From Acanthochlamys bracteata (Eukaryota; Streptophyta; Magnoliopsida; Pandanales; Velloziaceae), in NCBI GenBank assembly GCA_019914995.1, contig CM034145.1, positions 1,984,001-2,048,000 on the forward strand: 64,000 bases of DNA, written 5' to 3'. The translations under genes were made by a program, and so were the position numbers. Shown in pieces: positions 52,137 to 63,083 of this stretch. Numbering within the stretch: position 1 is the stretch's first letter; the number at the start of each line of letters is the position of its first letter. The notes below the pieces were generated by a model that worked only from the letters and a program-made list of their open reading frames with translations, had not been told where the DNA came from and ran no database searches.

Positions 52137-55100
52137 TCAGGTCAGTTGATCATGGGTGCAAACTGGCCACTCTGGGCAATTGTCACAGTGACAACGTTCC
52201 AGTTGGGATGTTATTGCTCCATCATTCATTATCACCATTCTGAGTGTTGGAAAGTCTTTCCTTCTACCTAGCAACCATTGCGGTAGAGAGTTCATAGATG
52301 TTGAATCTAGATACAACTTCTCTAGCTTAGGAAGATTCGAGACTATGTGCAAGTTATTGTCCCCATTTGCATGCAATTCTCTTAGGGATGGAAGTTGACC
52401 GAGTTCTTCTAAGCTTGAATTTGCAACTGTCATATATGTTAATGCCCTTGCGTGGCTGTAAAAGGTTGATGGAAGTAATCTCAGTGATGAGCAACCATCA
52501 ATTATGAGTTCCCATAGCTTAGGGAACATTTTGAATCCATGATCACGTCCTTCCTCTTCATTCAAATCCCAAGAAGACCAGTTTGCCATGTTTCTGAGTT
52601 CCAAGTACCGCAGTTGGGGAAATACTTTGGGTAGAAGACCCGAAGAAGCTTTTGGATGATCAAAGAATTCTGGCCCAATGGCTGTGACTGCTGATGCACC
52701 TTCTATCTTGAGATGTTTCAAATTTGGAAGCATACCAAGGGACGGAAGGTGGATGCAATAGTTGCAATTCATCAGATACATGAAAGACAAATTGGAAAGA
52801 TGGTTTTGTGACATCCATGTTGGGAATCTGCTGCCAAAATAACCTTTGATCATTAGACTATCAAGACAATTTGGAGGAGACAACATAAACTCAAGCACAT
52901 TCTCGATGCTCTCCTTATCCATTATGGCTGGAGCTGTGGCTTCTATGCGTAGCTGCTCCAAGCAATTGTTGTTTTTGAATATGCTTTCCATCTTTCTTCC
53001 TTGATCTGAAACTTTTGCTCTCTCTAAGTGGAGAATCTTGAGAAGGCGGAGTTGAGGAAGGTGAGCAAGATCACCTAAGCTGCACCAATATTCTGATTCA
53101 TTCTGTTGAGGTAAAACATCTCCATGATTAACACTGAAACCCCATAGTTCCCGAAGATTTTTCAGGTTTTGTAATCCTGCTGGGACTTGTTCCAACTCGG
53201 TATTGGATAGATATATAACTCTCAAGTTGTGAAGCTTGACTATACTCTGTGGGAGGATATGAAGATTTTTGCAGCTGAAGAAAAACAAATACTGGAGATT
53301 TACAAGATCTCCAATGCTACCTGGCAAATTTCTTGCGGTAACTTTTTTCAGAAGAAGATATCTCAAATGTTTCAAATTTTGTACTGAAGTTGGAATATAA
53401 TTGATGGAGGCATTGAATAGTTGCAAGATCCTAAGGCGCCTACTATGTTTAAAGATATGATGAATACATTCTTCATCGACTTTAGCACTATCCAGGAATA
53501 AAGACCTCAAAGAGTTGCAATCTTTGATGTAGTCGGAAACCTTAGATGCTTCTAGGGAAACATTATTTGCATCCTTGTAATCAACATACAAGCGACGCAA
53601 CTTCAATGCAGCATGATGATGGGTTGTGGAGTTAAATAGTACAGTTTTTATGAATAAATTTTCACCTTGAGCTAGAGTATGAGCAAGCAACCTTAAAAGA
53701 TCATGCATTCTGCATATCCATCCATCGGTATATTGAAGGTCAGACTGCAAAAGACCTCTTCTGATGAGCTTATAATAGCAATCTTCAGCTTCAGCTTCCA
53801 AGGTTGAATTTCCTGAAACTTTTATTAACCCTTCAGAAATCCAGCAGCTGTAGAGTAATCTCTTTTGAAGCATCTCACGTGGAGGAAATAATGAAGCGTA
53901 GAGGAAGCACTGCTTGAGATGAGTTGGCAAATCTTCGTAACTCAAATACAGTGCATTGTGCACTTCCTCTGGAAGTTTTGTGGAGGACCATTCGCTACGC
54001 ATGAGAACTTCTTCCCACGCCTGCTTGCTTCTCTTTGTACTACACAAGACACCTCCAATAGTCCTTACAGCCAAGGGCAACCCAGCGCATTTGTCCACAA
54101 TTTGCATCGCAATACCCTTAAGCCATAGGAGTTCACTTTCATTCCCACCAAGCACCAAAATCTTGCAGAGCAATAACCATCCATCTTCTCTAGATAATGG
54201 CTCCACTGGCAAGCATCTGACAGCCTTCATCTGATCGGTTATTTCCTTACTTCTTGTGGTGACTAATATCCTGCTACCTGTCATTCCATTTTGTAAGGGA
54301 CTCTTAAGTAGGCTATTCCAAACTGATGCATCCCATACATTATCTAATACCACCAGAAACTTCTTATCTTTGATGGCCTCCTCAATCATCGGCTCAAGCA
54401 GTGCCCTAGTTAGAGGTCCCTTGTACTCAATTCCCATCGAGGCCATAATTTCATGCAACAACTCTACTTCATTATATATCTTGGAAACATTGATCCATAT
54501 CCTTAGTGGGAATGCAGTTTGAACACTACTGCTTTTGTACACCTTCTGAGCTAGAGTTGTCTTCCCAATACCCCCAATGCCTACAATTCCAACTACAATA
54601 ACCTTTTCCCGTTCATCTTTCCTTGTCAAGAACTCCACAATCGTCAATGTATCTTCTTCAATCCTCTTACCCACAATGTCTATGTTAACTACAGGTGAAC
54701 TTCCTCGACTAGTTCCACTTGTGGCTTTGTTTTCGTGTGGCAAAGAAATATCATTAAGATGAAAATGAGATTTTTGTTCCGAGATATTCTTGAGGCGAAT
54801 GTTGAGGTTTCTCATTCTTATGCCAATGTCATGAGTAAATAAAGGCCTATGTAACCAAGGGGGAAGACATGATACCAGTAACCCCGACGAGGTCGAGGGT
54901 GCTTTACGTTTCTCAGCTTCTATCAAGCATTCGTCAAGTATGTCATCTGCATCGTACATGACATCCTTGAGCTCTTTGAGCCATTCATTGATGGACTTGT
55001 CTTCGATTCTTCGCCTCTCCGCATCCTCAAGCACGTCACGGATACCCATGATTGTCTCTCTGAGCTTTGCAATCTCATCTTGCACGCCTATGAGCATGGT

Positions 55101-55175
55101 GACCTCTTTCTCTGCATTCTTGTAAAGAAATTTTGAGATCTCAAAGATGAGATTATCTGCTATTGAGGCCATCAA
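52137..55175 (-). CDS. CC-NB-LRR disease resistance protein (RGA-like NLR), single exon, 1012 aa
   Basis: Intracellular immune receptor of the coiled-coil class. An Rx-type N-terminal coiled coil spans about residues 5-100, with YDADDILDE as the EDVID-region block. NB-ARC follows: P-loop GIVGIGGIGKTT (about 196-207), RNBS-A, kinase-2 FLVVLDNVWD (about 273-282), RNBS-B GSRILVTTR, GLPL as CAGLPLAVR (about 363), RNBS-D CFLYASLFP and MHDL (about 490). An LRR region of irregular repeats runs from about 530 to 980. The length is normal for RGA-type CNLs. Two Met codons open the frame; the first is used here, the second would work equally well. The frame is uninterrupted and intronless, common in this class. 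The Walker B Asp pair is Asp-Asn instead of Asp-Asp. A decayed paralogue lies 2 kb downstream, so this was a small local NLR cluster. Confidence 0.96.
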   Translation of the reverse strand: MMASIADNLIFEISKFLYKNAEKEVTMLIGVQDEIAKLRETIMGIRDVLEDAERRRIEDKSINEWLKELKDVMYDADDILDECLIEAEKRKAPSTSSGLLVSCLPPWLHRPLFTHDIGIRMRNLNIRLKNISEQKSHFHLNDISLPHENKATSGTSRGSSPVVNIDIVGKRIEEDTLTIVEFLTRKDEREKVIVVGIVGIGGIGKTTLAQKVYKSSSVQTAFPLRIWINVSKIYNEVELLHEIMASMGIEYKGPLTRALLEPMIEEAIKDKKFLVVLDNVWDASVWNSLLKSPLQNGMTGSRILVTTRSKEITDQMKAVRCLPVEPLSREDGWLLLCKILVLGGNESELLWLKGIAMQIVDKCAGLPLAVRTIGGVLCSTKRSKQAWEEVLMRSEWSSTKLPEEVHNALYLSYEDLPTHLKQCFLYASLFPPREMLQKRLLYSCWISEGLIKVSGNSTLEAEAEDCYYKLIRRGLLQSDLQYTDGWICRMHDLLRLLAHTLAQGENLFIKTVLFNSTTHHHAALKLRRLYVDYKDANNVSLEASKVSDYIKDCNSLRSLFLDSAKVDEECIHHIFKHSRRLRILQLFNASINYIPTSVQNLKHLRYLLLKKVTARNLPGSIGDLVNLQYLFFFSCKNLHILPQSIVKLHNLRVIYLSNTELEQVPAGLQNLKNLRELWGFSVNHGDVLPQQNESEYWCSLGDLAHLPQLRLLKILHLERAKVSDQGRKMESIFKNNNCLEQLRIEATAPAIMDKESIENVLEFMLSPPNCLDSLMIKGYFGSRFPTWMSQNHLSNLSFMYLMNCNYCIHLPSLGMLPNLKHLKIEGASAVTAIGPEFFDHPKASSGLLPKVFPQLRYLELRNMANWSSWDLNEEEGRDHGFKMFPKLWELIIDGCSSLRLLPSTFYSHARALTYMTVANSSLEELGQLPSLRELHANGDNNLHIVSNLPKLEKLYLDSTSMNSLPQWLLGRRKDFPTLRMVIMNDGAITSQLERCHCDNCPEWPVCTHDQLT

Positions 55176-56777
55176 GGAAAAAAAGAATTTTGGAATGGCA
55201 CAACAGAGTAAGGAAATGTTCAGGAATAATCAACAATCAATTCATTAAAAGTATTTTGGGTATCTTGCTCAAATGAATTATGTGCTAAGAAGCATAATTT
55301 TCTTGTAAGCTTCCACGAAGCTTCAAGCACCATAATTTTCTAAGTCGACAACTAGTCTAATGTTTATTATAGCAAGTTGTACTTATAATATTATCAATCA
55401 TTTTCATGCATAACATCTAGGAAGGAGAGTATGTAACATAATTCTAAAAATCGGACCTTAAATCGAAACACTGGTTGAATCATCCGATCACAGATTGATC
55501 TATCGGGTCAATAGATTGACCCACCAAATAAAAAATACTAAAGCATTAACGGCAGCGAGAAAGCTTACTATTTTTTTGTTAGAAAGCATAAAGAAAAAAT
55601 AAACTAACAAAAAAGATACAAAAAAGTTAAAAAAAATTTTAAATAATAAATTTTAAAAAGAGTTCTTTATTTTAAAATAATTTTATTATTTTTCTTATAA
55701 TTTAATAAAATTATAATATAAAAATTAAAAAATTACTAATAATAAATATTTATAAATAAAACATACAAATTTATTTTTTTGTATTACCATAACAATATAT
55801 AGTTTAGATCAAATCTAAACTACATATTACTTTTTAATATAAAGCTACTAATAATTATTTTTGTATCAAATATAGCACAAATTTAATTTTTTTAAAAATT
55901 TAATTTAATTTGGTTTGACCCGGACGAGCTGGTCGATCGAATTAAAATAGTTCGGAACGGATTGAAGCTGGTCGGAACGGATCGATTGCATAGACAATTT
56001 TATTATTAATCTGGATCGGTTTACGATCCTGATCGACGGTTTTTCAATCGATCTAGATTTGATTTTTACAACTATTGTATGTAATGTATTCAATGAATAC
56101 TGTACCTAAAATAAAATGTAATATCAGTGTGAAAATTAGAGGGAGAGAAACAAAAAAAAAGAAGGGTGCCGATGGCGTACAAGTCAATCGGCATTCCGCA
56201 TCTTCTCTCAAAGCTAGGGTGAGAGTTTGCCATCCAAAAAACTGAAGTTGTTGAGTAGTACGGGACTTTATACGAACGTTCGTAATTCGAAAGAACGAGT
56301 AAACAAAAGCCAAAGTAATAATCCTATGTTGAAATAATTTCGCATAAAATCACAATCTTAATATGCTTGATTTGCTCATTAAAAAAAAAAAAGCATGAGC
56401 AATTTAAATAGCATTTTTATTGTCAGAGTAAAGAAGAATAAGAGCCATAGAATAAAAAACAAAAATTATAACTTATTTTTTAAATTCATATATTTAAATA
56501 ACCTAATAGATCCAACCGATTAGAAGTGAGTTGAATCCGACGACCCGAACCAATGCACACCCTTTTTTCAATCTCATGCACTCTTTTCTTTATCAGATCA
56601 TCATCAGTAAACTAGTACACAAGAACCTTTGGTTTTTTATTCAAAACTGGATTGGATAAGGGGAATAAAGATCATCACTGAACTCCCTCTACTAAAAAAG
56701 TTTCAAACCTAAAAGTGAAAACGCACAACATAATCAATCTTCTCAAAAGAGTTGTTGCTTATTGGATTCCACCAACA
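55176..56777. other. NLR promoter side and divergent spacer to FKBP17
   Basis: Divergent intergenic DNA between the minus-strand NLR and the plus-strand FKBP gene. About 55440-56060 has GC-rich words with gggtcaa, gacccgg and gatcggt set in strongly AT-rich DNA, typical of a dispersed non-coding repeat, but I found no clear ends. Promoters of both genes must lie here; I cannot point to boxes with confidence. Confidence 0.45.
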
Positions 56778-58351
56778 ATGGCAGCATCCTACTTGGGTTC
56801 CCTTGCAATCCGACCTCTTCTACCAAAACCTCCACGGTCTCAGCAGCAACAACAACAACAACCTCCTCCTCAACAACAGCAACAGAAGACTTCTCAACAA
56901 CAGCAGCAGCAAGAAAATATTCCATTGCTTACTGCTACTAGTACTGCTGCTGCTGCTACTCAGAAAAGGAAGCCTGTGGCAGCAGAGACAACTGACTGGG
57001 TTGCTTCGTCACTGACACGGAGGTTTGGACTCGGAGCTGGACTGGCTTGGGTCGGATTCCTTGCTGTTGGTGTTTTTTCTGAGCAAGTTAAGACCAGATT
57101 TGAAGCATCTCAGCAGGAAGCTAATACCAAGTTTGGATTCAAATCATTGACTTTTTTTTCCCCTTAATTCTTTGGATAACAATTGAAGTGTGTTGATGTC
57201 TTTAATTGTTGTAGGGATGTGGAGAAAGTGGAGGAGGTGGTATTGCCCAATGGAATGAGGTGAAAATTTTCAACTTGTTGTCGTTGTTAAAGAAATTATT
57301 AGGTAGTCAGGAAGTACATGCTCCTTATCTCCTCAACGGTGAGATTGAACATCCCACTAATTAGATTTCTAACTATGGAGGTGTTTGATCTAGTGTTTTC
57401 AGGAACAAAGTTAATGTACTCCAATACTCCAGTTGTATCTAATAATTTTGCTTTTGTTTAAGTTATCCTGTTGAGATGTAAGACTTCATTGGTGCATGTG
57501 CAATTTGAAGTAGGAATTGCAAATAATGTTGTAGTCAGAATTTGAATGAGTACATATTTGGTGCTATTATTGTGCCTTTCTTGTACATGCATGTGTTTTC
57601 TTATAAATTGTACAACAAGAAAATCGTAAGTTTGTCCAAACAGATGATTATGATAGAAACTGGCATTCATTTAAACTCAAATAATTTTTCACAAGTAGTC
57701 AAAGTCATAGCATTTATAACAAGCCCTACTTTTTTCAAGCTTAAAGATAAATGTTTTGGATGAATTTAGGCACACCAATAATTGTCCAAATGGGGGATAC
57801 ATAAATTTACACTTATTCATATGTAAGGACAAATATTAGGTTTGTGCTAACCGGGTCTTACTCTAGCCATCATTACATGGTGGAGTGATGCTGTTGCTAT
57901 TTTATAATTTGAGAAGTTTCCTTGATGCAAATCCTTAAAATTCAACTTGTAAGTATATACTGCCAATATGACCATTTCTTTATGATTCAGATACTACGAA
58001 CTTAGAGTTGGCGGTGGTGCAACTCCTCAACCAGGTGACTTAGTAGTCATTGACCTGCAAGGGAGAGTAGAAGGTGATAACAATATTAGCACATTTGTAG
58101 ATACTTTTGCTGAACGGAAGAGGCCATTAGCGCTAGTGCTTGGTTCTAGGCCTTACACCAAGGGAATGTGCGAGGGCATTGAGTATGTGCTAAGAACGAT
58201 GAAAGCAGGAGGCAGGAGGAGAGTTATAGTTCCTCCTAAGTTGGGATTCGGAGATGACGGTGCAGCTTTGGGTGATGGTGTTGTTGTGCCTCCTGCTGCT
58301 ACTCTGGAGTATGTGGTTCAAGTTGACAGGGTTTCCATTGGACCTTCTTAA
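56778..58351 (+). CDS. FKBP17-2: FKBP17-type peptidyl-prolyl cis-trans isomerase, chloroplast (3 exons)
   Basis: Chloroplast FK506-binding-protein fold; the family assists protein folding and is placed in the thylakoid lumen. Exons 56778-57130, 57215-57259 and 57991-58351 give 759 nt, 252 codons plus stop, in phase. The N-terminus is a transit-peptide region rich in Gln, Pro, Ser and Thr with several poly-Gln runs. Next comes a twin-Arg stretch before a hydrophobic segment (SSLTRRFGLGAGLAWVGFLA), as in lumen-targeted proteins. The FKBP core follows: VLPNGMRYYELRVGGGATP, GDLVVIDLQGRVEG, KPYTKG-like RPYTKGMCEGIEYVL, MKAGGRRRVIVPPKLGFGDD and a final LEYVVQVDRV strand. I chose MAASYLGSLAIRP as the start; an in-frame ATG at 56715 would add 21 residues. 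I cannot separate the close paralogues FKBP17-2 and -3, so the symbol is approximate. Confidence 0.92.
56841..56915 (+). repeat. CAA/CAG repeats encoding poly-Gln in the FKBP17 transit region
   Basis: Runs of cag and caa codons encode three Gln blocks split by Pro-Pro-Pro and Lys-Thr-Ser. The repeat sits in the presumed transit peptide, where length change is likely to be tolerated. It is longer than I would expect for this family. Confidence 0.85.
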
Positions 58352-60003
58352 GTTAACTGTATCACAAACCTCTTTCTTTTCAGAAAAATTTCCATTCTCT
58401 ACAATTTCAAATATGTATGTTTGTAGTAAAGAAAAAATGTCGAGTAACTAACAATTCTGGTGGACAGCCCCAATAAATATAGCAAAAACGTACCTCTTGA
58501 AAACCATGAATTATTTACCTAGAATTTGCAGCAAGTCCAGAGCTGTTCTAGAGCAGTTTATGGGTAACAGAAATAGTCCTAATTGATGTTCTACACGATG
58601 GTTGAGTTGATTCCCGTATGCAGCAACGGCATTGGGCAGATTAGGCAAAAGTACAAAAGTATGTGAAGGCATGTGGGAAATGTACCTTACTTTTTGTTAC
58701 ATGGTTTTGTGAGTTCTGATGAGTTCTTCCTTCCAGCTAACACGAGCATTTATATATTCTACATTGCAATTTGGAGAATGGTGCACTCAACTACATCAGC
58801 TTCTGCTAATGACTTATCCGAAACGTAAGGTACATGCCCTGTTCCATTTGATCGGCAGCAACATTTATATTTTGGTTTTACCACTTCCATGCTGCTAAGG
58901 TATTGCCAATGATCCTAATTCTAGAGGCAGAAATTCTTTTTGCTGCTAACATATTCCCAACGATTTTTTGTTTCTGGGGACTGGTTTATTTATGAACAAC
59001 AAAGTCTTTTATAGGCTCACCTTCCTGATTGATTCAACAAGCTAGCAGGGATTTTTACATGGAATACATGGTATGGCTGTTTCCAATTCAAGAACCAACC
59101 AGTACTAGTGATCAACACCCATTTAGCAATCTGCAGTATTTGAGTGTGACTATCTCAAATTTGATACAATGCAATTAGTGAAAGTCTGAGTTTCTGTGTA
59201 TCATACAGGTTCATGATTTTTCTCAAGCTACAAATCCTGGTACCACCTAGCTGCAGAGAGTAACCTGTGTGCCTTTCATGCATAGCTGCACCCTTTGTGT
59301 TTATCTATTAAGCGCGTGGGATTGTTAGCTGAACGTGAGCTGCATATTCTTTGGCTTGGAGTTCTACAGCTTCATAATTCATATAAGCATAACTTTTTCT
59401 AAGGTAATTGCATCTCACTCAAAATGATCGTTGTTGTGATTGTATCTATTTTGTTAAAATGCCATCTTTCCTCTGTGACCTTAAAGATTCTATAAGTAGG
59501 TGGGTGTATGTCAGGTTAACCATGTGTAGTAATGGATGACTTTTTTACCTATGCTAGCAGTTTTGCTCTTCTCCTTTGTGTGACTTTGAGTTCTATGACT
59601 GTGTCTTCCATCTAGAACAAGTCTGGATCATTACGTATGAAGCATAAGGGGCATGCACAGTTGGAAAGAAGTGGGGAAAGCATGAAGAGTTTTAGTAAGT
59701 AGTAAGAAAATGATTTTTTGAGAGAAATGGCAGGAATGTGTGAATCAGTTTTGTGTATTGTTGTATAAAAATCCGGAAGTGACTATTATATTATATATTA
59801 TTTTTATATATAATTGTAATTTGTAAGTAACTGTTTTTTATACAATTTATAATATGTCAGCATATTATAGTGAACATGCTGTTTGGATGCGTCTGCTTAA
59901 AACCTTTTACAGCGATTTTCAAAGGTGTAAAAAGAAAAGCTTCGATTTGGTACTTCTAAAAATTGAAAAAACTGCCCGGGAGCCTTTCTCGCTGGGTGTG
60001 AAA
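58352..60003. other. Spacer downstream of FKBP17
   Basis: The first few hundred bases are probably the FKBP 3' UTR. The rest is moderately AT-rich and shows no reading frame, repeat ends or RNA fold that I can support. Confidence 0.5.
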
Positions 60004-60564
60004 TAGGGGTGGCAATATGGATTCATGAGTCGACTTATATAATAATCGAATCAAAATTATTCAATTCTAATCCGTGTTCAATTCTAACCCGACCTATTTA
60101 TTTATATGGATCAAAATTGTCAACCCTAATCCAATCTATTTATAACCAGGTCAAATTCGGATCGACCTATTTAATAATTAAATTATTAAATAAAAATTAT
60201 AAATATTAATTTTTAATAATAATATATAAAAATTATTAATTATGATATATTAAAAAAGAAAAATATTAATTTTGACAAAATTTATAAATTAAATAAAAAT
60301 TAGTTAAAATTAAGATAAATTAAAAATATATATATACAAATTAAATTCAAATTTTTTTGCTATTTATTTTCTAATTATTAAGTAATATATACTATGTAAA
60401 TAATTATACGGATTAAACGGGTCATTTTCAGGTCAATTCGAATCCGATCAAAACCGTTTAAATTTTTCGGGTCATTTTCGGGTCGACCTGAAATCGACTC
60501 AAACCTGACTAAAGGTTGACCTGAATTCGACCTTTTCGGGTCGAGTCGAAATTTGCCACCCCTA
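60004..60564. mobile_element. hAT-like MITE, copy 2 (561 bp)
   Basis: Perfect terminal inverted repeats TAGGGGTGGCAA and TTGCCACCCCTA. The flanks are an exact 8-bp duplication gtgtgaaa (59996-60003 and 60565-60572), the hAT target length. The inside is AT-rich with no transposase and shares wording and order with the 29.8-kb copy. The perfect ends and duplication suggest a younger insertion than copy 1. Confidence 0.9.
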
Positions 60565-60839
60565 GTGTGAAATGCCATTTTGTTGCGTACTGTTTGAAAG
60601 TATTTATAAAAGAGTTTTTTCAAATACAAAATATTTAAAATATTTTATTTTATTTTGATAAACGAATTTTATTATTTCTGATCTTATAAAATAATAAAAA
60701 TAAATAACAATTTTTTATTATGAATAATTTTATTATATTTTTTTAATATTTTAAATAAAATTTGAAAATTATTATAAAAAAAAATATTTCGAAAAAAGTT
60801 GATAAAATGTTTTCTCGGCCAGACAGTCCTCTAGAAACA

Positions 60840-60991
60840 TTACAGCGATACATATGTTCGCTACGGTCTCAGGCTCACTCGTCGCTCTCATTTCTTTCCC
60901 GTTCGCTTCTCCGCCGCTCTGCTCTCGCGATTGGAACGTTCGGTCCTGACCTCCCGGCCCACGATCCATCTCTCCGTCCCCGGCGCCCCAG
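60840..60991 (+). other. Probable 5' UTR exon of the right-edge gene
   Basis: A sharp rise in GC and CT content, with ctcgtcgctctcatttc-type pyrimidine tracts, ends in cccag followed by a gtttgt donor at 60992. This is the look of a plant first exon. The intron would run to the acceptor tgtag ending at 61905. No conserved protein is encoded here. Confidence 0.5.
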
Positions 60992-61905
60992 GTTTGTGCT
61001 TCCCTATCTCTCTGTTTGATTGATCCTCTCCAAGTCGATTTACTAGTTCTCGCTTGATTGGTCGAGGGCCAGCTGAGAAATGTCTTGTTTGCTTTTTGTG
61101 ATAATCTAATGCTGATTTTGTTTCGATTTATTGTGTTTTCTGTTTTTTGTTTTGATTAAATACGATTTTTCTCCGTGGTTTTTTTTTTAAGATCTTTGGG
61201 AATGGTATGATTTAGTTTTTAGCTAAGCTTCTGAATGAATCTGGCCAGAGCAAGGGTCTCTAGGTTGCCTTGTTCTTTTCTTTTTTTTTTTTTCCGTTTT
61301 TGTTTTTTGTTTTTTTGTTAAAAGTAGAAGCTTGGTGTTGTTAAGAATCAGCTATCCAGATATGGGCGTAAGGGTTTTTGTTGTTTTTCTTCTTCTTTCT
61401 CATCTTTGTTTTGAAGTCATTGTAACTGTTTTGGTGATTTCTTGTTTACTAATTAACACGTTTGATGAAAGGGAATTTTGAGCTGTTTAATTATGGAATT
61501 TAAAGGTATAGTGACTACAAATTGGATTCTAGGTCGTTTCTTTTTCTCTTGAAATCTTGAAGGGCTTGGTTCCCATATGAAGTTGAAAGGTTCTGCAAGT
61601 TAATGGATGGTTGTGGTGTTTTTTAATTAGTTGGAATTTTCTCTAATCTCCCAACAGATTATGTGTTCCAGTTTTAAAAGAACTTAGGTTTCAAGCTTTA
61701 ATTTGAGTTCTTTTATGTTTTTGGTATTGAAACAGGTGATGGTATTCCATGAGTGCTATATTGTCTTGGGAAGTAACCTAGAACATCTTGCTGTAGTAGT
61801 TCATGGCTAAAATTTATGGCATAGGATTTACTATTGCTTTCTGTATATTAAATTAATTACTGTAACTCTTCTATTATATAATGTAATTGGTATTTGCTTT
61901 TGTAG

Positions 61906-62071
61906 TTTCTTGGAATGAAAGTGGACATCGGGACTAAAATTAAGAGCAAACTTATAGCTTGGTTTTGTTAAAGAATATGGGAACTGCTGTTGATCATTCT
62001 TACTATGGATGGCCACGTGATGAACTTCCTGAATGGGATGACTCTAACTCTGTGTTTGGATGGATGGAGGG
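61906..62071 (+). CDS. Start of an unrecognised gene, truncated or interrupted
   Basis: After a good acceptor at 61905, a short leader precedes an ATG at 61977 that opens MGTAVDHSYYGWPRDELPEW and a few acidic residues (about 24 residues in all). This looks like a genuine protein N-terminus. The frame then runs into purine-rich, gtgtttgg-containing DNA from about 62040. Either a donor lies at 62044 (a gtgttt site) and coding resumes beyond the window, or a repeat has inserted in the exon. I cannot name the family. Confidence 0.4.
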
Positions 62072-62800
62072 TTTATAAGGAGAAAGGAGAGGAAGGGGAA
62101 ACAATTCTCCTTGATTGTGTGTTTGGTTTAAGATTACTGTTTAGGAGAGAAGGAGAACTGGGGAGAGAATGGGGGAAAAATGCACCGTTAGTAGGTGGAA
62201 TCGTTGCACCCTAAATTAGGGGTAACAGGGGAAAACCGTTTGAGTGCGTGATCTGCAAGCCCAGCTTCTCATTTCTTCTCTCATTATTTCTTCCTCTTCC
62301 TGACCCGCTCCCATATGCAGCAACGTGATCGTTCCTTCGGTGTGTCTGACTTCTCTCTCCGGCGTCTAGCTCTTCTCCTTCTTCCTCTGGGCTTCTGTGT
62401 GTCTTTTCTTCTTGCGGCATCGTGATTTCGCCTATCAGCGTGCACGAGCAAAGCCTAGACTCTGCCGCCGTCCCTCCGCTCATTTCGCTTATCGTTGCTG
62501 TTCATTGATAAGATCTTTGTGCTCTCTAATTTTTGAGTTCTCATTTTGCCTATCGGTGCCCGTTCATGTTCCCTGCAATCTTGTTAATTTCCCTCTTTTT
62601 TGGCATTTTGGTTAAATTCGGTTATTTTTATTAAATTCTGGTATTTTTTATTCAAAATTGGTGAATTTGGCTTGGTGAATTCGAAATTGGTGTTTTTTTA
62701 TTAAAATCTGCTTAGTGAAGTTGGATTGGTGTATCAATTCCTATATCGGTTGACAACACTTTGAAGTTCCTCGATGTTATTGCTGTTGAATCATCCTAAC
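62040..62800. other. Repeat-like purine/pyrimidine-rich block
   Basis: Begins with tgtgtttggatggatggagg and a long GA-rich run, then a second gtgtgtttggtt word, then a CT-rich, GC-richer stretch from 62230 to 62530 that resembles a promoter or 5' UTR. The wording recalls the ends of DNA transposons found in many eudicots, but I could not find the opposite end, so the type stays open. Confidence 0.35.
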
Positions 62801-63083
62801 TATCCAAATAAGTAGTCTGACAAATGGATATATGACATACATTATATTTTACTAAAAACACAAAATGATATGATTGCTTTTGAGAGGATTATCTTCCAGT
62901 TTCCTTATTATTTGAAACATTCATCCTGCATGTATGTGTCTATATAGTCTTTACTATTGTATTTGATTTTCTTTTGCATGGAATTCGTGATTCTTGCTAA
63001 TACACGACTGGCAGAGAGTCGGTTGCTTGAGTCGGGCAACTGGTTTTAATAGGTTAGAGATTTGTGTAGGGCAATCTTGTGTG

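Noticed and set aside
53919-55125. Open plus-strand frames opposite the NLR gene
   Set aside because: They are shadows of the NLR coding strand. They have no splice sites, domains or codon pattern of their own.
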